A DNA stretch of 64,000 nucleotides from Pseudolactococcus raffinolactis NBRC 100932 (lineage in GTDB: Bacteria > Bacillota > Bacilli > Lactobacillales > Streptococcaceae): NCBI RefSeq assembly GCF_001591765.1, contig NZ_BCVN01000001.1, positions 156,887-220,886 on the forward strand. Reading direction: 5' to 3'. A model generated the notes under the pieces. That model saw only the letters and a list, made by a program, of their open reading frames with translations. It did no database searches and had not been told where the DNA came from. This document shows positions 8,031 to 16,924 of this stretch, in pieces; within the stretch, counting starts at the first letter, position 1; each line of letters starts with the position of its first letter. The position numbers and the translations under genes were made by a program.

Positions 8031-9527
8031 ATGGCATATGTATTAGGTATTGATTTAGGGACGAGCTCGCTCAAAGGTTTATTAATGACTGAAAAGGGCG
8101 ATGTTGTTGGAGCAGCAAGTGCAGCTTACCCGATTTTAACACCGCAAACAGGATTCAGTGAACAGGAGCCAGACCAATGGCTTGAGGCAGCGAAAAAAGT
8201 CATCGCAGCGCTGATTCAAAAGACTCCAGACATGACAACCAAACTTCAGGGCATCAGTTTTTCGGGCCAAATGCACAGTTTGGTAGTGCTAGACGAAAAT
8301 AAACAGTCCATCCGACCAGCTATTCTTTGGAATGATGTACGGACGACCAAGCAATGTCAAGAAATCACAGAAAAAGCAGGCGATTTAGTCCTAGGTCTCA
8401 CCAAAAACATTGCCCTTGAAGGCTTTACTTTACCAAAAATCCTCTGGATTCAAGAAAATGAATCTGAGAATTGGGAAAAAGTCCGCTACATGATGTTGCC
8501 CAAAGATTATTTGGGATTTTGGTTAACAGGAACTTTTGCGACAGATTTCTCAGATGCAGCAGGAACTTTGCTACTTGATATCGCCAAAAAAGAATGGGCG
8601 CAGCCAATCTTGGACAATTTCAATATCCCAGTTGAGCGCTTGCCAAAACTCTTTGAATCGCAGGATCAGATTGGTATATTAACGGATGATGTCAAGGCGC
8701 TATTTGGCTTTGAGGTTGATGTGCCGGTCTTCGCAGGCGGGGCGGATAATGCGTGTGCGGCTGTTGGGTCGGGTATTATTCAAGATGGTGCAGGCATGTG
8801 CTCTATTGGGACGAGTGGTGTCTTCTTATCATTCGAAAACGATGCACTTGCAGATTACCAAGGCAAACTCCATCTCTTTAACCATGCGGCCAAAGGCGAT
8901 TACTACTCGATGGGTGTGACATTGGCTGCTGGCAATAGCTTGGATTGGTTCAAAAATACTTTCGCAGCAGATCAAAGTTTTCCAGAATTGCTCGGTGGCA
9001 TTGCTGATCTCAAACCAGGTGCAGATGGTTTGTTATTCACACCTTATATTGTTGGCGAGCGGACACCACATGTGGACAGTCAAATTCGGGGGGCATTTAT
9101 CGGTATTGATACGCATCACACTTTGACGCATTTTGCTAAGGCGGTGCTTGAAGGGATTACCTTTTCGCTCAAGGATTCCCAAGTGATGATGGAAACAGTT
9201 GCTGGTCGTCATTTTGATCGCATCGTTTCTGTCGGAGGTGGTGCAAAAAATCCTGACTGGTTACAGATGCAAGCTGACATTTTCAATGCAACGATTGTGA
9301 ATTTGACAGTTGAACAAGGACCAGGACTTGGCGCTGCGATGCTTGCTGCCATTGGTGCAGGTTGGTTTGATAACGCTGCTGAAGCTGCGGCAGTCTTTGT
9401 CCATTATAAAGATGAGTTCACACCAAACCTTGAACATGTAGCGGCCTATGCCAAACTATATGCCCTTTATTCTCAGGTTTATGGCGTAACCAAAAACCTG
9501 AGTCATGACTTATTGGCTTTAAACTAA
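8031..9527 (+). CDS. xylB: Xylulokinase
   Basis: 498 residues from the ATG at 8031, which has AAAGGACAGG upstream; an in-frame TTG at 7998 lies within the leader repeat and is less likely. FGGY-family sugar kinase: N-terminal phosphate loop GIDLGTSSLK, substrate region GISFSGQMHSLV followed by ILWNDVRT, the FGGY hallmark region GGADNACAAVGSG near residue 240, and the C-terminal nucleotide motif VGGGAKNPDWLQMQAD. It phosphorylates D-xylulose to xylulose-5-phosphate with ATP in the cytosol. First gene of a transcript with xfp, under a strong promoter covered by the XylR operator. Confidence 0.96.
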   Translation: MAYVLGIDLGTSSLKGLLMTEKGDVVGAASAAYPILTPQTGFSEQEPDQWLEAAKKVIAALIQKTPDMTTKLQGISFSGQMHSLVVLDENKQSIRPAILWNDVRTTKQCQEITEKAGDLVLGLTKNIALEGFTLPKILWIQENESENWEKVRYMMLPKDYLGFWLTGTFATDFSDAAGTLLLDIAKKEWAQPILDNFNIPVERLPKLFESQDQIGILTDDVKALFGFEVDVPVFAGGADNACAAVGSGIIQDGAGMCSIGTSGVFLSFENDALADYQGKLHLFNHAAKGDYYSMGVTLAAGNSLDWFKNTFAADQSFPELLGGIADLKPGADGLLFTPYIVGERTPHVDSQIRGAFIGIDTHHTLTHFAKAVLEGITFSLKDSQVMMETVAGRHFDRIVSVGGGAKNPDWLQMQADIFNATIVNLTVEQGPGLGAAMLAAIGAGWFDNAAEAAAVFVHYKDEFTPNLEHVAAYAKLYALYSQVYGVTKNLSHDLLALN

Positions 9528-9572
9528 AATTTATAGATAATTTACTTACTATTTGAGGAGAGAGAAAAGAAA

Positions 9573-11927
9573 ATGACAGATTATAACTCGGCAACCTATC
9601 TTGGGAAAGTTGATGCTTGGTGGCGGACAGCTAACTATATCGCTGTTGCTCAAATGTATCTGAAAAACAATCCTTTATTAAAAACAGAAATCCAAAAAGA
9701 AGATGTTAAAAATCATCCGATTGGTCACTGGGGAACAATTGCCGGTCAAAACTTTATTTATGCCCATCTTAATCGTGCGATTAATAAATATGACCTCAAT
9801 ATGTTCTACATTGAAGGCCCAGGTCATGGTGGTCAGGTCATGGTTGCCAATTCCTACATTGATGGCAGCTATACTGAAATTTACCCAGAAATCACACAAG
9901 ATGAAGCTGGTTTCAAACAGTTATGTAAAATTTTCTCATTCCCTGGTGGGATTGCTTCCCACGCTGCCCCAGAAACACCAGGTTCTATCCACGAAGGTGG
10001 CGAGTTAGGCTATGCGCTTTCTCACGCAACAGGTGCGATTTTAGACAATCCAGACGTGATCGCAGCGACAGTTATTGGTGATGGTGAAGCTGAAACAGGC
10101 CCGCTTGCTGCAGGTTGGTTTTCAAATACCTTCATCAATCCAGTCAATGATGGTGCAGTTTTACCCATTCTTTACCTCAATGGTGGTAAGATCTCGAATC
10201 CGACAATCATGGAACGTAAATCGGATGCTGATTTAACCAAATATTTTGAAGGGCTCGGTTGGGATCCGATCTTTGTGTCAGGCACTGATGCGACGCAAGT
10301 CCATCCTGTTATGGCGGAAAGATTGGACCAAGCAATTGAAAAAATCAAGGCCATTCAAACAGAAGCGCGAAAAGGCAAAGCAGAAGAGGCAACAATGCCA
10401 GCTTGGCCTGTCCTGATCGTTCGGACACCAAAAGGTTGGACAGGACCAAAATCATGGGATAACGAACCAATTGAAGGGGGCTTTCGTGCGCACCAAGTCC
10501 CAATTCCAGTGGATGCCCACAATATGGCAAAAATTGATGCCCTCGTTGATTGGTTGAAATCTTATCGGCCAGAAGAGTTATTCGATGAAAATGGGACAAT
10601 TCGCGATGAAGTCCGTGAGATTTCGCCAAAAGGTGATCGTCGGATGTCAACTAATCCCGTGACAAATGGTGGAATTGATCCGAAACCGATGGTCATCACA
10701 GATTGGAAAAAACACGCGCTTGACTTTGAGCCAGGCAGTATTTCAGCGCAAGACATGGTTGAGTTTGGTAAATATGTCAAAGACTTAATCGTGGCTAATC
10801 CTGATAATTTCCGTATTTTCGGACCAGATGAAACCAAGTCAAACCGACTAACATCAGTCTTTGATGTGACCAACCGCCAATGGTTGGGGGCTAAAAAAGA
10901 AGACTATGATGAATGGGTCTCACCAGTTGGTCGTGTCATTGATGGTCAATTATCTGAGCATCAATGTGAAGGATTCTTGGAAGGTTATGTCCTAACAGGG
11001 CGTCACGGATTCTTTGCTAGCTATGAAGCTTTCTTCCGTGTTGTCGATTCGATGATTACCCAACATTTCAAATGGTTGCGTAAGGCTAAAGAACAACCTT
11101 GGCGTAAGCACTACCCATCGCTTAACTTGGTCGCAACTTCAACTGTTTTCCAACAAGACCATAATGGCTATACCCATCAAGATCCAGGTCTCTTGACGCA
11201 TTTGTCTGAGAAGAAACCAGAATTTATCCGGGAATACTTGCCAGCAGATACCAATACCATGTTGGCTGTCATGGCTGAAACTTTGGCATCAGAAGAATTG
11301 ATTAATTTGATTGTCTGCTCGAAACAACCACGTGCGCAATTCTATTCGACTGAAGAAGCTGAAATCTTAGTTAAAGAAGGCTTGAAAGTGATTGATTGGG
11401 CATCAACTGTCGCTGAAAACGAAGCACCTGATTTAGTCATTGCTGCTGCAGGTACAGAGCCTAACTTAGAGGCGCTTGCTGCGGTAACGATTCTTAAAGC
11501 GGCTTATCCTGAGCTTAAAATTCGCTTTGTCAATGTCGTTGATTTACTCAAATTGCGCCATCCAAATGTTGATCCACGCGGTTTGACTGACGACCAATTT
11601 GATGCTTACTTCACGGCTGATAAACCGGTTGTCTTTGCCTTCCATGGTTATGAAGGCTTGATTCGTGACATCTTCTTTGATCGTCATAACCACAATGTCT
11701 TTATCCATGGTTACCGTGAAAATGGTGATATCACAACCCAATTTGATATGCGTGTCTTTAGTGAAATGGATCGTTTCCACTTGGCACAAGATGCCGCAAA
11801 CGCCGTTTTTGGTGATGAAGCATCAGCATTTTCACAAAAAATGACCGATACCATTAACTTCCACCATGACTACATCCGTGCCAACGGTGAAGATATTCCA
11901 GAAGTTGAAAACTGGCACTGGTCTTAA
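9573..11927 (+). CDS. xfp: Xylulose-5-phosphate/fructose-6-phosphate phosphoketolase
   Basis: 784 residues, full length for XFP. This thiamine-diphosphate enzyme cleaves xylulose-5-phosphate with phosphate into acetyl phosphate and glyceraldehyde-3-phosphate. Visible motifs are the N-terminal YIEGPGHGG, the family signature [12 protein letters not shown], the ThDP/Mg motif [17 protein letters not shown] near residue 170, and the C-terminal [12 protein letters not shown] and HGYEG regions. It lies 45 bases after xylB with its own GAGGAGAG site, so the two form an operon that sends xylose into the phosphoketolase branch. This predicts mixed acetate and lactate from pentoses. Confidence 0.97.
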   Translation: MTDYNSATYLGKVDAWWRTANYIAVAQMYLKNNPLLKTEIQKEDVKNHPIGHWGTIAGQNFIYAHLNRAINKYDLNMFYIEGPGHGGQVMVANSYIDGSYTEIYPEITQDEAGFKQLCKIFSFPGGIASHAAPETPGSIHEGGELGYALSHATGAILDNPDVIAATVIGDGEAETGPLAAGWFSNTFINPVNDGAVLPILYLNGGKISNPTIMERKSDADLTKYFEGLGWDPIFVSGTDATQVHPVMAERLDQAIEKIKAIQTEARKGKAEEATMPAWPVLIVRTPKGWTGPKSWDNEPIEGGFRAHQVPIPVDAHNMAKIDALVDWLKSYRPEELFDENGTIRDEVREISPKGDRRMSTNPVTNGGIDPKPMVITDWKKHALDFEPGSISAQDMVEFGKYVKDLIVANPDNFRIFGPDETKSNRLTSVFDVTNRQWLGAKKEDYDEWVSPVGRVIDGQLSEHQCEGFLEGYVLTGRHGFFASYEAFFRVVDSMITQHFKWLRKAKEQPWRKHYPSLNLVATSTVFQQDHNGYTHQDPGLLTHLSEKKPEFIREYLPADTNTMLAVMAETLASEELINLIVCSKQPRAQFYSTEEAEILVKEGLKVIDWASTVAENEAPDLVIAAAGTEPNLEALAAVTILKAAYPELKIRFVNVVDLLKLRHPNVDPRGLTDDQFDAYFTADKPVVFAFHGYEGLIRDIFFDRHNHNVFIHGYRENGDITTQFDMRVFSEMDRFHLAQDAANAVFGDEASAFSQKMTDTINFHHDYIRANGEDIPEVENWHWS

Positions 11928-11928
11928 T

Positions 11929-12003
11929 TTAACCTGATTGTTCTAGAGAATTGTAGCCAATCTCAACACCTAACCACTTGTTGATAACTTGATTGCGATA
12001 CAA
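11929..12003 (-). CDS. Possible 24-residue small ORF convergent to xfp
   Basis: On the minus strand an AAGGAGG site lies 9 bases before a TTG opening 24 codons (LYRNQVINKWLGVEIGYNSL, then EQSG and stop TAA), ending against the xfp stop. A TATAAT-like box lies farther upstream. I recognise no family. The good Shine-Dalgarno with correct spacing is the only positive evidence. It could equally be a remnant of a gene or chance. Confidence 0.25.
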   Translation of the reverse strand: MYRNQVINKWLGVEIGYNSLEQSG

Positions 12004-12054
12004 ATATTGTGCCTCCTTAGCTAATTTTGATAACTAATCAACTGCGATTCTCTA
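11944..12054. repeat. Long-range inverted repeat in the xfp-epimerase gap
   Basis: Arms TAGAGAATTGTAG (11944-11956) and CTGCGATTCTCTA (12042-12054) pair over 13 bases with two G-T wobbles, 85 bases apart. The enclosed segment includes the minus-strand mini-ORF. Confidence 0.45.
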
Positions 12055-12102
12055 TTCAATATTTATTATATAATCTAGGTACTAGACGACATAATGCAAA
12101 AG

Positions 12103-12140
12103 ATATGCGTTCCCTGCTGTCAAGGGAGTGCATATTTTTG
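12103..12140 (+). terminator. Terminator in the xfp-epimerase gap
   Basis: A 13-bp stem with two wobbles (12103-12115 with 12123-12135), a 7-base loop, then TTTTTG. It ends the xylB-xfp transcript about 175 bases after xfp. Because a TATAAT box lies at 12069-12074, it could also act as an attenuator before the epimerase gene. Confidence 0.8.
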
Positions 12141-12170
12141 TTAACCATCAATCGAACCAAGAGTGGATGT

Positions 12171-12208
12171 TGAGTTTCAAGATTTCACAGGGTGAAATCG
12201 CAGAAAGG
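12171..12208 (+). repeat. Dispersed leader repeat, copy C (module 2), at the epimerase ribosome-binding site
   Basis: Contains a perfect hairpin GATTTCAC-AGG-GTGAAATC (12181-12199) followed by CGCAGAAAGG, the Shine-Dalgarno. The xynB copy carries the same hairpin with a G-U wobble, so pairing is kept despite a base change. Confidence 0.6.
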
Positions 12209-12215
12209 TAAAAAT

Positions 12216-13220
12216 ATGAGTGTAAAAGTCGAAAAGGTTAGCATGGGTGAGGGGAAGACAACCCAGCTAGTTAGAATAGAAAATGAGCGTCTTACAGTTG
12301 AATTAGTTGCTTATGGGGCACATTTATATCGTGTCTTGGCTAGGGATAGATATGGTATAGCTGAAAATGTCGTTCTCAATGTGACACCAATTTCAGCATT
12401 AGCCACTGATTTACAGTATTTTGGTGCGACCGTAGGCCCAGTCGCTGGTCGAATTAAACAAGCGCAAATTGGCTCACTAAGCTTAGAAGCAAACGAAAAT
12501 GATAATTCACTCCATAGTGGGTCGCAAGGCTGGTCATTCCAAGAATGGGACTTGGATTGGCAAGAAACAGATGATGAGATTACTGTCATTTTCAGTTATA
12601 TCGATCATCAATCTGGTTTCCCTGGTCCGATTACGACACAAGTCATTTATCATTTGATTGATGAGTATCTCAGCATTACTTTTACTGGAGAATCACCGGT
12701 TGACACCTTTTTCAATCCGACTAATCATGGCTATTTTAATCTTAGTGGTGAGTTGAAAACGGATATTCGACAACAAATCCTTGAAATTTCGGCCGACCAT
12801 ATTTTAGAAACAGATGCTGAGCTGATTCCGACAGGCACATTCTTACCGGTAGCAGAGACGGCCTACGATTTCACCACAGCTATACCATTAGAAAACGCGC
12901 TAAACGAGCTGCCAAACGGCTTGGATACAGCTTTTGTTTTTGATGACCATGCGGGTGAAAACCAAGTCACCTTGTACGATGAAGTGAGTGGCAGACGACT
13001 GGACGTGATGAGCGAGGCAGGAAGTGTTATCATTTACAGTGCAAGTGGCTGGAATCGCGATACCCAAGTGAATTATCATCCAATGGCTAAAGAACTGGGG
13101 TTAGCAATTGAGTTTCAAGAGTTGCCTGATCTACCACATCATCCAGAATGGGGAAGTATCGCACTTCCGCCAGATGAAAAAGTTGCCAAGACAATTCATT
13201 ATAGATTTGGAGTCAACTAA
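12216..13220 (+). CDS. Aldose 1-epimerase (mutarotase)
   Basis: 334 residues from the ATG at 12216 (AGAAAGG 8 bases upstream); a GTG at 12192 is in frame but sits in the hairpin of the leader repeat. GalM-like beta-sandwich fold with the two conserved histidine regions LHSGSQGWSFQEWDL and FFNPTNHGYFNLSG, and the C-terminal catalytic glutamate in GLAIEFQELPDLPHH. Such enzymes interconvert alpha and beta anomers of aldoses. In L. lactis an equivalent gene, xylM, lies in the xylose cluster, so the substrate here is probably D-xylose. The next gene starts 2 bases after the stop. Confidence 0.88.
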   Translation: MSVKVEKVSMGEGKTTQLVRIENERLTVELVAYGAHLYRVLARDRYGIAENVVLNVTPISALATDLQYFGATVGPVAGRIKQAQIGSLSLEANENDNSLHSGSQGWSFQEWDLDWQETDDEITVIFSYIDHQSGFPGPITTQVIYHLIDEYLSITFTGESPVDTFFNPTNHGYFNLSGELKTDIRQQILEISADHILETDAELIPTGTFLPVAETAYDFTTAIPLENALNELPNGLDTAFVFDDHAGENQVTLYDEVSGRRLDVMSEAGSVIIYSASGWNRDTQVNYHPMAKELGLAIEFQELPDLPHHPEWGSIALPPDEKVAKTIHYRFGVN

Positions 13221-13221
13221 A

Positions 13222-13893
13222 ATGGTCAAAACAATCATTAGTATTACAGGAGATTATTATCATGAAGGAACGGACACCGATCAGTATCTTCAGCGTGTTT
13301 TAAGTTTGCTAGATGAGCCAGTTATCTATGAAAATATCCCTATAGATGCTTTAGCTGAAGCACTTTCTAAAAATCCAGACCTCATGATCCTATCGGTTGA
13401 AAATCAACGGACGCCTCGACAAACAGACATAAGTGAATGGCTGACGCCGGAAATAAGTGATTTGATCACGACTTATGTCGATCATGGCGGCAGCTGGCTT
13501 GCGCTACACTCAGGTATGTCTAACTATCCGATTGATTCGGGCTATATTCAAATGCTAAAAGGCTATTTTATCCAGCATCCGGAGGCTATGCCGGTCACCT
13601 ACAAGTGTGATATAGCGGAGTCGCCAAATCAATTTGTTATTCAGGATGAACATTATCAAGTGGGTCTTGTTGATGATTATACGCATATTTTCCTACGGAG
13701 TTTTTCGGATGCGGGTGAATCCGTTGCGGGTTGGCGACATTTTTATGGCAGCGGAAAAGTGGCAGGATATGTGCCTGCTCACGATATTGAGGGCATGCTA
13801 GATGAGCAAAATTTAAATTTGTTAAAAACGGTTGTCGACTGGCTGCTGAAGCATCAATCAAGTGTCAGGTGGAAACACTACCTCAAAGGGTAA
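13222..13893 (+). CDS. ThuA-like protein in the xylose cluster
   Basis: 223 residues from the ATG at 13222; GGAG in the end of the epimerase gene serves as ribosome-binding site. The sequence fits the ThuA family, which has a class-I glutamine-amidotransferase-like flavodoxin fold: the turn after ISITGDYYHEG, the strand LMILSVEN, the hallmark GGSWLALHSGMSNY near residue 92, and the late GKVAGYVPAHD. ThuA proteins are linked to oxidation or handling of disaccharides such as trehalose and 3-keto sugars; the catalytic role of this subgroup is poorly defined. Co-transcription with the epimerase suggests action on xylosides or their oxidised forms. It is followed by a strong terminator. Confidence 0.75.
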   Translation: MVKTIISITGDYYHEGTDTDQYLQRVLSLLDEPVIYENIPIDALAEALSKNPDLMILSVENQRTPRQTDISEWLTPEISDLITTYVDHGGSWLALHSGMSNYPIDSGYIQMLKGYFIQHPEAMPVTYKCDIAESPNQFVIQDEHYQVGLVDDYTHIFLRSFSDAGESVAGWRHFYGSGKVAGYVPAHDIEGMLDEQNLNLLKTVVDWLLKHQSSVRWKHYLKG

Positions 13894-13931
13894 ATGGTTA
13901 TTAAAGCACGGTAACTTGCGGAGGAAATAAG

Positions 13932-13962
13932 AAGAGGTTGAGAGGATGCAACCTCTTTTTTT
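13932..13962 (+). terminator. Terminator after the ThuA-like gene
   Basis: Perfect 9-bp stem AAGAGGTTG/CAACCTCTT with an 8-base loop and a T-tract. Confidence 0.92.
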
Positions 13963-14006
13963 GAAGATTGAAAGACTTGAATCGATGAAAATATTAAAAT
14001 ATAATG

Positions 14007-14027
14007 AAAGTTCGTTGACCGAACTAA
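14007..14027 (+). promoter_or_regulatory. XylR operator at xylR
   Basis: AAAGTTCG-N5-CGAACTAA, the same arms and spacing as at xylB. It covers the -35 of the xylR promoter, which implies autorepression. Confidence 0.75.
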
Positions 14028-14043
14028 TAAAAATTGCTATAAT
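14015..14043 (+). promoter_or_regulatory. xylR promoter
   Basis: TTGACC, 17-base spacer, TATAAT. Confidence 0.8.
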
Positions 14044-14078
14044 ATAACCTATAGAGGATTAGACGAGAGGTAAGTAAA

Positions 14079-15263
14079 ATGGTTAAAAAAGCAAATCTAG
14101 ACGTTGTTAGAGAAAATAATCGAAAGTTAGTTCTACAAACACTGTTCAATTCAGAAAAAACATCGAGAAGTTCGATTTCTAAAGCAGTTGGGTTACAAAA
14201 GTCAACGGTCTCATCGATTTTTCTTGATTTGGAAGAAGAAGGTTTTGTTCAAGAATTAGGGATTGGCGAGTCGTCAAATGTTGGTGGTCGCAAACCAAGT
14301 ATGATACGTTTCAATCGAGCATACGGTTATGTACTAGCTTTCGATATGGGTGTGAGACATCTACGTTATACCATTAATCGCTTGAGTGGCGAAATAATCA
14401 GTGATGGTGCGATTGATATTAAATCCAAAAAAGTTGCCACAGTTTTCTCAGAGATGAAAAAGATCATTGAATCACTGGATGTTCAGGATACGATTAAGGG
14501 ATTAGTTGGTATCGCGATTGCTGTTCACGCACCGGTTTTTAATAACAATATTATTTATAGTCCATTCTTTGAATTTGAAGATTTTGACTTGGTGGGGGAA
14601 CTGGAAAAATTAACTGATGTCCCTGTTCTAATCGAGAACGAAGCTAATCTGGCTGCGATTTTCTATCGGGACTATCATGTCTATAACGAAGAAGTTGAAT
14701 ATAAAGATTTTATCGCCTTGAATATTCATAATGGGATTGGCGTTGGTATCGTGTGTGAAGGTTATGTTTTTAGAGGGGTTGATGGGCTAGCGGGTGAAGT
14801 CGGACGCACCATCGTCTATGATGCAAAAGCTAATCTAACTGGCGATAGAGATTTGCCGAGATTAGAAGACTTGTATTCTGAAAATGCGATTATTGATCGT
14901 GTGGCAACGATTAAAAAAGTAGACACTATTTCTCGAGAAGAATTTTTGGAGTTGTTAATTCATCAAGATGCTGAAGTGATGCCACTAATCGAGGAATGGG
15001 AGATGGCGATTGCAGCTTTTATCTATAATCTCAATCAACTTTATGCCCCGCAAGCTATCTTTATAACCTCAAGAATCTTTGATACCTGTCCAGAAATTGC
15101 TCAAGAAACATTGGTCAATGTTGACCGTTTTAATAGCGTGCATAAGCCTGACCTTATCATCTCTGATTCATCCGTACAAGATGCTTCAATGTTAGGTGCT
15201 GTTGCGCTGATTTCAAGATATGTATTGGGGTTACAAGATCATATTTTAAAATTTTCTCTATAA
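14079..15263 (+). CDS. xylR: ROK-family xylose repressor XylR
   Basis: 394 residues. An N-terminal winged helix-turn-helix (about 10-65: RSSISKAVGLQKSTVSSIF then LEEEGFV) is fused to a ROK sugar-kinase-like domain (FDMGVRHLRYTI, VLIENEANLAAI, LNIHNGIGVGI, GLAGEVGRT). In the typical ROK zinc motif the G-H-x-x-x-x-P and cysteine ligands follow GE(V/I)G; here they are not visible, as in many XylR regulators. It probably represses xylB, xylA and itself through the three palindromes and is released by xylose. GAGAGG precedes the ATG, and a terminator follows the gene. Confidence 0.93.
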   Translation: MVKKANLDVVRENNRKLVLQTLFNSEKTSRSSISKAVGLQKSTVSSIFLDLEEEGFVQELGIGESSNVGGRKPSMIRFNRAYGYVLAFDMGVRHLRYTINRLSGEIISDGAIDIKSKKVATVFSEMKKIIESLDVQDTIKGLVGIAIAVHAPVFNNNIIYSPFFEFEDFDLVGELEKLTDVPVLIENEANLAAIFYRDYHVYNEEVEYKDFIALNIHNGIGVGIVCEGYVFRGVDGLAGEVGRTIVYDAKANLTGDRDLPRLEDLYSENAIIDRVATIKKVDTISREEFLELLIHQDAEVMPLIEEWEMAIAAFIYNLNQLYAPQAIFITSRIFDTCPEIAQETLVNVDRFNSVHKPDLIISDSSVQDASMLGAVALISRYVLGLQDHILKFSL

Positions 15264-15269
15264 GATTAT

Positions 15270-15296
15270 GCCCAAAGTTTACTTTAGGCTTTTTTT
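15270..15296 (+). terminator. Terminator after xylR
   Basis: Imperfect stem GCCCAAAG/CTTTAGGC with a short loop followed by seven T. Confidence 0.75.
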
Positions 15297-15381
15297 ATGA
15301 CGTGAGTTCAGCCGTAACCCTTTTATAGCAAGTGCTGGATAATTGTAGACAAAATATTTAAAATTTTTATCAAAAAAGTAC

Positions 15382-15410
15382 TTGACAAGATAATTGAAAA
15401 CGGTTACAAT
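15382..15410 (+). promoter_or_regulatory. xylA promoter
   Basis: TTGACA, 17-base spacer, TACAAT. The cre site overlaps the -10 and the XylR operator lies just downstream. Confidence 0.88.
15395..15408 (+). promoter_or_regulatory. cre site (CcpA) over the xylA -10
   Basis: TGAAAACGGTTACA fits the consensus TGWAANCGNTNWCA at all 14 positions. CcpA bound here would block RNA polymerase when a preferred sugar is present. Confidence 0.85.
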
Positions 15411-15422
15411 TATCTTTGTAAG

Positions 15423-15443
15423 TTAGTTCATCAAACGAACTTG
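15423..15443 (+). promoter_or_regulatory. XylR operator at xylA
   Basis: TTAGTTCA-N5-CGAACTTG. The AGTTC/GAACT core and the spacing match the xylB and xylR sites, with less perfect outer bases. Confidence 0.7.
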
Positions 15444-15493
15444 TCGTTCTAATCAAATATTTAACTCGCAAAGTCGAGTAGGAGGAAGAAAAA

Positions 15494-16804
15494 ATGGTCT
15501 ATTTTCCAAATGTAGAGAAAATTCAGTATGAGGGTGTCGACAGTCAAAATCCTTTCGCATTCCGTCATTATAATCCAGAAGAAGTAATCGAAGGTAAAAC
15601 GATGAAAGAACATCTTCGTTTTGCAATCGCCTACTGGCATACGATGACACAAGATGGTTCAGATCCATTTGGTAACCCAACCAATCAACGTCCTTGGTTT
15701 GGTGAAACACCACTTGAAACAGCTAAAAATCGTGTTGAAGCTTTCTTTGAAATCTTGGTCAAACTCGATGCCCCTTACTTCTGTTTCCACGATATTGACA
15801 TCGCACCAGAAGGCGATACGTTGGAAGAATTCTTCTCAAACTTGGACATCATCACTGACCTCATCAAAGAAAAAATGGCTGAAACAGGGATTAAATTACT
15901 TTGGAACACAGCCAACTTGTTCTCAAATCCACGCTTTGTCAATGGTGCAGGCTCATCTAATAATGCGGATGTCTTTGCTTACTCAGCAGCCCAAATCAAA
16001 AAAGGCTTGGACATCTCTAAAAAACTTGGTGGCGAAAACTATGTGTTCTGGGGTGGCCGTGAAGGTTACGAATCACTCTTAAATACAGACATGGCACTTG
16101 AACAAGACAATATCGCCCGTCTCTTCAAAATGGCGATTGCCTATGGCGAAAAAATTGGTCATAAGCCACAATTCTTGATCGAACCAAAACCAAAAGAACC
16201 AACCAAACATCAATACGATTTCGATGCGGCAACAACACTTGCCTTCATCTTGAAATACAACTTGCAAGATGACTTCAAACTCAATCTTGAAGGGAACCAC
16301 GCGACCTTAGCAGGTCACACCTTTGAACATGAATTGACAGTGGCGCGTATCAATGATGCGCTTGGTTCAATCGACGCCAACCAAGGTGACGTGTTATTGG
16401 GCTGGGACACAGATGAGTTCCCAACTAATGTCTTTGATACTACCCTTGTCATGATTGAAATCTTGGAAAACAATGGGATTGCGCCTGGTGGGATTAACTT
16501 TGACTCAAAAGTTCGTAGATCATCATTTGCGCCAGAAGATTTGTTCTTAGCTCACATTGCAGGTTTTGATACTTATGCCCGTGGTCTCAAAGGAGCAGCA
16601 GCAATTCGTGCAGATAAATTCTTGTCAGATTTGAAAGCCAAACGTTATGCCAGCTACGAAACAGGAATTGGTGCCAACATCATGGCAGACAAGGAAGACC
16701 TTGAGAGCTTGACTGAATACTCACTTAAAAATGGTGCAGCAATCACAAATGAATCAAGTCATATTGAACTTGTGAAGTCACATCTTAATGATTATTTGGT
16801 TTAA
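15494..16804 (+). CDS. xylA: Xylose isomerase
   Basis: 436 residues, a class II (long) xylose isomerase. It converts D-xylose to D-xylulose in the cytosol with two divalent metals. Visible active-site segments are [14 protein letters not shown] (His99, Asp102), the FWGGREGYE loop, [15 protein letters not shown] with a metal-binding glutamate and base lysine, [30 protein letters not shown] and [17 protein letters not shown] lies 9 bases before the ATG. It has its own promoter under double control by XylR and CcpA and stands upstream of the xyloside importer. Confidence 0.98.
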   Translation: MVYFPNVEKIQYEGVDSQNPFAFRHYNPEEVIEGKTMKEHLRFAIAYWHTMTQDGSDPFGNPTNQRPWFGETPLETAKNRVEAFFEILVKLDAPYFCFHDIDIAPEGDTLEEFFSNLDIITDLIKEKMAETGIKLLWNTANLFSNPRFVNGAGSSNNADVFAYSAAQIKKGLDISKKLGGENYVFWGGREGYESLLNTDMALEQDNIARLFKMAIAYGEKIGHKPQFLIEPKPKEPTKHQYDFDAATTLAFILKYNLQDDFKLNLEGNHATLAGHTFEHELTVARINDALGSIDANQGDVLLGWDTDEFPTNVFDTTLVMIEILENNGIAPGGINFDSKVRRSSFAPEDLFLAHIAGFDTYARGLKGAAAIRADKFLSDLKAKRYASYETGIGANIMADKEDLESLTEYSLKNGAAITNESSHIELVKSHLNDYLV

Positions 16805-16840
16805 GTCTATATTGCCCAAACATTTATGATTAAATAATGG

Positions 16841-16877
16841 TAATTTACTGATGATAGAATCTGTCATCAGTAAATTA
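16841..16877. repeat. Stable stem-loop between xylA and the importer genes
   Basis: Perfect 14-bp inverted repeat TAATTTACTGATGA/TCATCAGTAAATTA with a small loop. It is followed by A, not T, so on the plus strand it is more likely an mRNA-stabilising or processing element than a terminator. Confidence 0.7.
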
Positions 16878-16888
16878 AAAAAACAAAA

Positions 16889-16902
16889 GGAAAGCGTTTT
16901 CT
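16889..16902 (+). promoter_or_regulatory. Candidate cre site before the sugar-binding protein gene
   Basis: GGAAAGCGTTTTCT matches the lactococcal cre core (GAAAGCGTTTTC) with deviations only at the outermost bases. No clear separate promoter is seen here. Confidence 0.55.
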
Positions 16903-16924
16903 TTTTAGGGATTGAAAGGATCTT

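Noticed and set aside
13637..13861. Minus-strand frames inside the xyl genes and similar overlaps elsewhere
   Set aside because: They lie fully inside strongly supported genes, without ribosome-binding sites or recognisable motifs.
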